10,502 nucleotides of DNA from CAYSIX01 sp964431205. Its GTDB lineage: Bacteria; Planctomycetota; Phycisphaerae; Phycisphaerales; Phycisphaeraceae. This document shows positions 6,877 to 10,502 of this stretch, in pieces. Each line of letters opens with the position of its first letter. Position 1 is the first letter of the stretch. The stretch covers positions 1-10,502 of the forward strand of contig CAYSIX010000146.1 of NCBI GenBank assembly GCA_964431205.1, given 5' to 3'. A program made the translations under genes and the position numbers. A model generated the notes under the pieces. The model made no database searches. It was not told the origin of the DNA and worked only from the letters and a program-made list of their open reading frames with translations.

Positions 6877-7641
6877 ATGCCCCCTGCCCGCTACGCCCTG
6901 GCCCTCGCCGCCCTGGTCCCGCTCTGTGCCACGAACCCTTCGCGGGCTCACGACGACATCCTCGTCGCCGTCCAGAACGGTCGGCTGGTCACCGGCACCG
7001 CCGCCGACCTCGGCGCCGACCCGCGACCGGGCGACCGCGCCTTTCTCAGCCGACTCCACGGGCGACCACCCGCCGCCACCGATCCCGGCTTCCTGGCGCC
7101 GGCCGCCGGCCTGCCCGACGGCTTCTCGTCCCTGCCGCCGAACCTCGCCCTGCGATTCGACCTCCTGGCCTACCCCCTGCCGGGCCTCGAACGACCCGCC
7201 AACCTCGCACACTGGCCAGGTGACACGCCCGTCGCCTTCTCCTTCCCGCCCCCCGCCACCCACGCCACCGTCTCGCTGTTCAACCTCGCCGCCGACGTGA
7301 GCGGCCAAGCCTCGAACTCACCCGGGTTCCACTTCGCCAACACCACGACCACCGGCGCTCTACACCAACACCTGAGCTTCGAGCTGCGCTCCGAGACCGC
7401 CGCCGACCCCGATCCGGGCCTCTACCTGCTCACCGTGCGCCTCGCCGCCGACGGCCTGCGCGACAGCGCTCCGTTCTGGCTGCTGATGAACCACGGCCTT
7501 TCCGAAGACGAGGCGGCCACCGCGCTGGCTTGGGTCGAGCGGACCCTCGTGCCCGAGCCGGCCACCGCGACGCTGCTGCTGTGGACCGCGACGCTTTGCA
7601 CATTCCATCGACGAAAGGAGGTGTCTCGACCCCGACTCTAA
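6877..7641 (+). CDS. Secreted PEP-CTERM protein, first gene of the putative Zur-repressed operon
   Basis: A 254-residue exported protein of unknown biochemical function. An N-terminal signal peptide has a likely cleavage site after SRA (residue 24), giving a mature protein that begins His25-Asp-Asp (HDDILVAVQNGRLVTG). A beta-rich body contains ALHQHLSFEL (His163, His165), GLYLLTVRL and SAPFWLLMNHGLS. The C-terminus has VPEP at 225-228, a hydrophobic stretch to about 243, and HRRK, the PEP-CTERM signal used by exosortase for surface sorting. The layout, with an N-terminal His and a later HxH before a GLYLL strand, recalls secreted proteins I associate with planctomycetes, but I cannot name a family. 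Histidines plus the operator suggest metal binding; this is inference. The start is ATG 6877 with GGGAG at 6865-6869 (7-base spacing). The tail runs seven residues past the usual arginine cluster. Alanine and leucine codons end mostly in C. Confidence 0.85.
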   Translation: MPPARYALALAALVPLCATNPSRAHDDILVAVQNGRLVTGTAADLGADPRPGDRAFLSRLHGRPPAATDPGFLAPAAGLPDGFSSLPPNLALRFDLLAYPLPGLERPANLAHWPGDTPVAFSFPPPATHATVSLFNLAADVSGQASNSPGFHFANTTTTGALHQHLSFELRSETAADPDPGLYLLTVRLAADGLRDSAPFWLLMNHGLSEDEAATALAWVERTLVPEPATATLLLWTATLCTFHRRKEVSRPRL

Positions 7642-7769
7642 GAACCTTCCGAGACGTTCTGCCACGTTTGAACCCGAATGTTTCACTGTCCAGATCCAAG
7701 ACCGCACCGCTTCCACATGCGCGGATGCCGTCTGTTGAGCTTCCAGCCAACACGAATAGGAGCAGCATC
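7642..7769 (+). other. Spacer between the two PEP-CTERM genes
   Basis: This 128-bp spacer is less GC-rich than its surroundings. It holds the AGGAG ribosome site at its end. I see no terminator, no clear promoter and no intact copy of the upstream operator, so cotranscription from 6794 is the simplest model. Confidence 0.4.
7758..7762 (+). promoter_or_regulatory. Shine-Dalgarno AGGAG deciding the start at 7770
   Basis: AGGAG lies 7 bases upstream of the ATG at 7770 and fixes this start. The same frame is open far upstream (to 7530), but that part overlaps the previous gene and reads as non-coding. Confidence 0.7.
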
Positions 7770-8606
7770 ATGACCAATCGAATCATCTGGAAAACGATCT
7801 TGACCGGAGCGTGTGCCGTTTCGGTTCCGGCCACGACGTCGGCCGAGATCCTGCCGTACTACATCGCGGCGGATAGCCGGGACACGATCCACTTCGGGCA
7901 GTTCCAGGGCCTGCCCAATCCGAATCAGGGCCGGCTCACCTTTCTGTTTTCGCACGATTCTGATGAAAACCCCATGACCAATCACTTTCACGGCATCGGC
8001 GTTCACACGTACACCGGCGACCCGGAGACCCCGCTGCTGACCGAAACCAATGGAAACAACCGGATCCCCGAGGGATACACCGGCCAGGCCCCGCTGACGC
8101 TGCTTCCTGGCGACGGCCCGTTCGCGGGCCTGCTCATCAGCAAGGCCAATGAGCAGGAGTACAGCGACCTCACGATTGGCAACGTGAACACCCTGGCCGG
8201 GTTCGGCGAGGGTGCGCCCGAGACGTACCTCTACAACAGCAGCGCGGGCGGCTACCAGACGCCTCTGGACGGCGCCGTGATCGTCCTCGAGCTGGTCAAC
8301 GCGACGCCGGGCCTGCACGTCGCGATCGGTGACAACGCAACGGCACTCGCCAAGGCGGGGGACGTGTACGAGCTGGGCCCCGCTGAGTCGTTGCCGGTCA
8401 CGCCGGTGTTCTGGGTCGATGCCGACGCTCCGATGGGGGTCTACTCGGCGGCGCTGCGGCTGCACGACGTGGGCACCGCCGACGGTCGCACGCCCTTCGG
8501 CGAGTCGGGCACGTTCTACCTCGACTTCGCGGTCATCCCCGAGCCGGCGAGCGTAGCGCTGCTGTCGCTGGGCGCCTTGGTGACGGCACGTCGTCGGCGC
8601 CGCTGA
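7770..8606 (+). CDS. all3515-like Zur-repressed PEP-CTERM protein
   Basis: A 278-residue secreted protein. The signal peptide (cleavage probably after TSA, residue 25) is followed by EILPYYIAADSRDTI, GLPNPNQGRLTFLFSH, the His motif NHFHGIGVHTYTG (His72, 74, 79), NNRIPEGY, LTLLPGDGPFAG, YSDLTI and LVNATPGLHVAIGD. The C-terminus carries VIPEP (255-259), a hydrophobic run and five arginines, a textbook exosortase signal. The pattern matches my recollection of the 'all3515 family Zur-repressed PEP-CTERM protein', first tied to Zur in Nostoc; I could not run a search. The likely role is as a surface protein made under zinc shortage, its histidines perhaps binding zinc. It lies 128 bp after the first PEP-CTERM gene with no terminator between, and a strong terminator follows 26 bp after its stop. 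Codon use is less C-biased than in the preceding gene. Confidence 0.85.
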   Translation: MTNRIIWKTILTGACAVSVPATTSAEILPYYIAADSRDTIHFGQFQGLPNPNQGRLTFLFSHDSDENPMTNHFHGIGVHTYTGDPETPLLTETNGNNRIPEGYTGQAPLTLLPGDGPFAGLLISKANEQEYSDLTIGNVNTLAGFGEGAPETYLYNSSAGGYQTPLDGAVIVLELVNATPGLHVAIGDNATALAKAGDVYELGPAESLPVTPVFWVDADAPMGVYSAALRLHDVGTADGRTPFGESGTFYLDFAVIPEPASVALLSLGALVTARRRRR

Positions 8607-8632
8607 TCGCGGCGGCCGAGTGGATTCAGCCC

Positions 8633-8669
8633 CGGGTTCGATCGGTCATCCCCGATCGGGCCCGTTTTT
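8633..8669 (+). terminator. Intrinsic terminator of the PEP-CTERM operon
   Basis: The 13-bp stem pairs CGGGTTCGATCGG (8633-8645) with CCGATCGGGCCCG (8652-8664), including two G-U pairs. It has a 6-base loop and is followed directly by five T. It acts on the plus strand only, since the other strand lacks a T run. It begins 26 bp after the stop of the second PEP-CTERM gene. Confidence 0.88.
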
Positions 8670-8851
8670 CATGGCCGGCAACGCCACAGCGTCCCGAAGC
8701 CGAAGGCAAAGCTCGCCAGCGGGAGCGGCAGCGCGGGCTCGGGCTTGGTCACGACGATGCCATCGAGCTCCGTGCCGAGGTTGATCTGCCAGAGGCCCAG
8801 GTCGAACGCGTCGCCGGGGACATGGATCGCTTCCTGCGCGATCGCGGCCGA
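8669..8851 (-). pseudogene. Orphan PEP-CTERM tail (gene remnant) directly after folC
   Basis: Immediately behind the folC TGA and in the same frame, 60 codons run to a TGA at 8671-8669. They read like the end of a PEP-CTERM protein: FDLGLWQINLGTELDGIVV, then TKPEP, a hydrophobic run (about LPLPLASFAFGFGTLW) and RCRP. There is no ATG in frame. The only common start, a GTG inside IVVTKPEP, would give no exported protein. FolC itself already ends at its normal place, so this is best explained as the 3' relic of a lost PEP-CTERM gene. Readthrough of the TGA, giving FolC a membrane tail, is possible but unlikely. The arginine cluster is weak, as in a decaying signal. Confidence 0.6.
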
Positions 8852-10339
8852 TCAGGCACGCTGCTTCTGGGCCTTGGACTTGGCGTCGAGGAAGTACTTG
8901 CGTGCCTCGCCGACGAGGAAGAAGCTGCCGGTGACGACGATCAGGTCCTCGCGGGCGACGGCGCGGGCGGCGAGCTTGAGCGCGTCGACGAGGTTGTCGG
9001 CCGTCTGTGCCATCTTGCCCGAGACGTCGGCGAAGCGGTGCAGCAGGTCTTCGGGTTCCATCGCGCGTGGGTTCGCCTTGGCGCGGGTGAAGACGATCTT
9101 GTCGGCGCCCAGGGCGACCTGCTTGAGCATGCCGGTGACGTCCTTGTCCTGCCCGCAGCCGAAGACCAGCACGAGCGAGTCGTAGGAGACGTGCGCGCCC
9201 AGGGCGCGGATCAGGGCCTGGATGGAGGCGGCGTTGTGGGCGCCGTCGATGATGACGCGCGGCTCGGACCAGACCTGCTCCATGCGCCCGGGCAGCTCGG
9301 TCGCCGCCAGGCCGGTGATCACCTTCTCCTCGGTGAGGGTGAACCCGTGGCGCTTGAGCTGGTCGAGCATGGCCAGCGCCAGGCCGCAGTTCCAGGCCTG
9401 GTGCTCGCCCCGCAGCGGCACGGGCAGGTGCTCGAAGCGGCTGGCGTCGGTGGTCAGGCAGACGCGCGTGTGCGGGCCCAGCTCGCGGTTGGCCTCGAAG
9501 CGGTAGGAGAAGTCGAGCTGCTCGCCGGTGAAATAGAGCGGGGCCTTGACCTGCTCGGCGACCTCGCGGAGCACGGCGGCGACGGCCGGCTCCTGCTCGA
9601 CGCTGATCGCCGGCACCCCGGGCTTGAAGATCCCCGCCTTCTCGCGCGCGATCGACTCGACGTCCTTGCCCAGGATGTTCGTGTGGTCCAGGCTGATCCG
9701 TGTGATCGCCGTCACCAGCGGGTCCACCACCGTCGTGCAGTCCAGCCGACCGCCCAGGCCCGTCTCCAGCACCGCCACGTCCACCGCCTGGTCGGCGAAG
9801 TACTTGAGCGCCGCGGCGGTCAGGATCTCGAAGAACGTCGGCGGCTGAGCGCCGAACGCCTTCTCCTTCAGGGCGATGGCCTTGAACACCTCGGCGGCGT
9901 CGTGGTACGAGATCATCTGCCCGTCGATCATGATCCGCTCGCGCAGGTCCACCAGGTGCGGGCTGGTGTAGAGCCCGACGGTGTAGCCGTTGGCCTGGAG
10001 CATGCTCGCGAGCATGGCGCACGTCGAGCCCTTGCCCTTGGTGCCGGCGACCTGGACGGCCTTGAGCTCCTTGTGCGGGTCGCCCAGGAGCTTGAGCAGC
10101 TTGCGCATGCGGTCGAGGTTGAAGGTTCGCTCGTTGTAACGAACCAGTCGCATGCGCTCGTAGTCGACGTGCTCGTAGAGCCAGCGCAGGGCGGTGGTGT
10201 AGTTGGTGATCGGGGTGTAGGTCGGCGTGCCGGTGGCGGGGGCCTTGGCGGTGGTTCGGGCCGCGGCGGGCTTGGTCCGCGAGCGTCCGGCCGTCCGAGA
10301 AGATCGCTTTTTGCGGGTCGTGCGGGTGGGGGAGGGCAT
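8852..10339 (-). CDS. folC: Bifunctional dihydrofolate synthase / folylpolyglutamate synthase
   Basis: This 495-residue cytoplasmic Mur-ligase-type enzyme adds L-glutamate to dihydropteroate and then further glutamates to folates, using ATP. The P-loop GTKGKGST is at residues 99-106, the canonical YTSPHLVDLRERI at about 124-136, and ETGLGGRLD at 192-200. LDHTNILG follows at 217-224, EKAGIFKPG at about 233-241, IDGAHN at 364-369, VFGCGQDKD near 392-400 and VVTGSFFLVGEARK near the end. Family length is about 420-440; the excess is an N-terminal tail of about 45 residues rich in Arg, Lys, Thr, Ala and Pro. The start is the ATG at 10339. It lies 9 bases after a strong -10, so upstream in-frame ATG 10360 and GTG 10429 fall inside or before the promoter and are excluded. 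The gene appears monocistronic and ends 180 bp before the terminator of the opposing operon. Confidence 0.95.
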   Translation of the reverse strand: MPSPTRTTRKKRSSRTAGRSRTKPAAARTTAKAPATGTPTYTPITNYTTALRWLYEHVDYERMRLVRYNERTFNLDRMRKLLKLLGDPHKELKAVQVAGTKGKGSTCAMLASMLQANGYTVGLYTSPHLVDLRERIMIDGQMISYHDAAEVFKAIALKEKAFGAQPPTFFEILTAAALKYFADQAVDVAVLETGLGGRLDCTTVVDPLVTAITRISLDHTNILGKDVESIAREKAGIFKPGVPAISVEQEPAVAAVLREVAEQVKAPLYFTGEQLDFSYRFEANRELGPHTRVCLTTDASRFEHLPVPLRGEHQAWNCGLALAMLDQLKRHGFTLTEEKVITGLAATELPGRMEQVWSEPRVIIDGAHNAASIQALIRALGAHVSYDSLVLVFGCGQDKDVTGMLKQVALGADKIVFTRAKANPRAMEPEDLLHRFADVSGKMAQTADNLVDALKLAARAVAREDLIVVTGSFFLVGEARKYFLDAKSKAQKQRA

Positions 10340-10348
10340 AAGTCCCCC

Positions 10349-10377
10349 AATATACGGCATCGGGCGTGCGGGGTCAA
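10349..10377 (-). promoter_or_regulatory. folC promoter, near-consensus and leaderless
   Basis: On the minus strand TTGACC (10377-10372) and TATATT (10354-10349) are separated by exactly 17 bp, each matching the consensus at five of six positions. Only 9 bases separate the -10 from the ATG at 10339, so transcription starts at or within about 3 bases of the start codon. GGGGGA precedes the ATG by only 3 bases, too close to serve as a Shine-Dalgarno. Confidence 0.65.
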
Positions 10378-10440
10378 ATCCATTCACGTTAGTGCATGCG
10401 TGACAAGCACTTACCGAACGACTCGGCACGGGCCGTCCCG

Positions 10441-10502
10441 ATGAAGGCCTTGAATCTGCGGTGTCTGGGCGCCCTGGTCAAAACACCGTTCACCACGCGT
10501 GA
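10441..10502 (+). CDS. Possible start of a divergent gene, cut by the window edge
   Basis: An ATG at 10441 opens a frame with no stop up to the window end (20 complete codons, beginning MKALNLRCLG). It would be divergent from folC with a 101-bp spacer. No Shine-Dalgarno or clear promoter supports it and the stretch is too short for recognition, so it may be non-coding. Confidence 0.2.
   Translation, partial: MKALNLRCLGALVKTPFTTR

Noticed and set aside
7675..7687. Third operator copy between the two PEP-CTERM genes
   Set aside because: GAATG followed by TTTCAC resembles half of operator 2, but one or two bases are missing and there is no palindrome or promoter.
8669..10339. FolC extended by stop-codon readthrough
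   Set aside because: FolC ends normally before the TGA, no selenocysteine or readthrough signal is visible, and a surface-sorting tail on a cytosolic folate enzyme is implausible.
10391..10411. Inverted repeat AGTGC-N11-GCACT in the folC upstream region
   Set aside because: Five-bp arms with an 11-bp spacer are too weak to call an operator in GC-rich DNA.
8822..10444. Open frame of 540 codons on the plus strand
   Set aside because: Antisense shadow of folC. The folC motifs and promoter fix the coding strand.

Overview
The window is GC-rich, bacterial and densely coded. It looks like a planctomycete, most likely a Phycisphaerae-type member of Planctomycetota. The reasons are two complete secreted proteins with PEP-CTERM tails (VPEP and IPEP, then a short hydrophobic stretch and an arginine cluster), a third orphan PEP-CTERM tail, a thioredoxin reductase and FolC with lineage-type insertions or extensions, and weak or absent Shine-Dalgarno sequences at several genes. 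The taxonomic call is inference.

Layout. Positions 1-1184 (+) hold the C-terminal two thirds of a gamma-glutamyltransferase-family enzyme cut by the window edge. Converging on it, 2067-1211 (-) is a two-gene module: a Panacea-domain (DUF4065, SocA/PanA-like) antitoxin overlapping by one base a RelE/ParE-like toxin. Upstream on the same strand is trxB (3223-2186). A 331-bp divergent spacer then leads to a 922-residue c-di-GMP enzyme (3555-6323, +). This protein has four membrane segments, two PAS domains, GGDEF and EAL, and its membrane part resembles the ethylene-receptor-type sensor with the copper ligands largely lost.

A Fur-family regulator (6388-6762, +), probably the zinc sensor Zur, follows. 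Its promoter overlaps the end of the c-di-GMP gene. Immediately downstream is a consensus-like promoter (TTGACA, 17 bp, TATCGT) with a Fur/Zur-type palindrome between -35 and -10 and a second related palindrome just after the start site. This drives two secreted PEP-CTERM proteins (6877-7641 and 7770-8606). The second resembles the 'all3515 family Zur-repressed PEP-CTERM protein'. A strong intrinsic terminator (8633-8669) closes the unit. The simplest reading is a zinc-starvation regulon: Zur represses two cell-surface-anchored, histidine-containing proteins that may capture metal.

On the minus strand, folC (10339-8852) has a near-consensus promoter placed so that its mRNA would be leaderless or nearly so. 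Directly after its stop codon, in the same frame, lies a 60-codon PEP-CTERM tail without a start codon, apparently the relic of a lost gene. The last 62 bases may hold the start of a divergent gene. I saw no rRNA, tRNA, CRISPR array, insertion sequence or origin.
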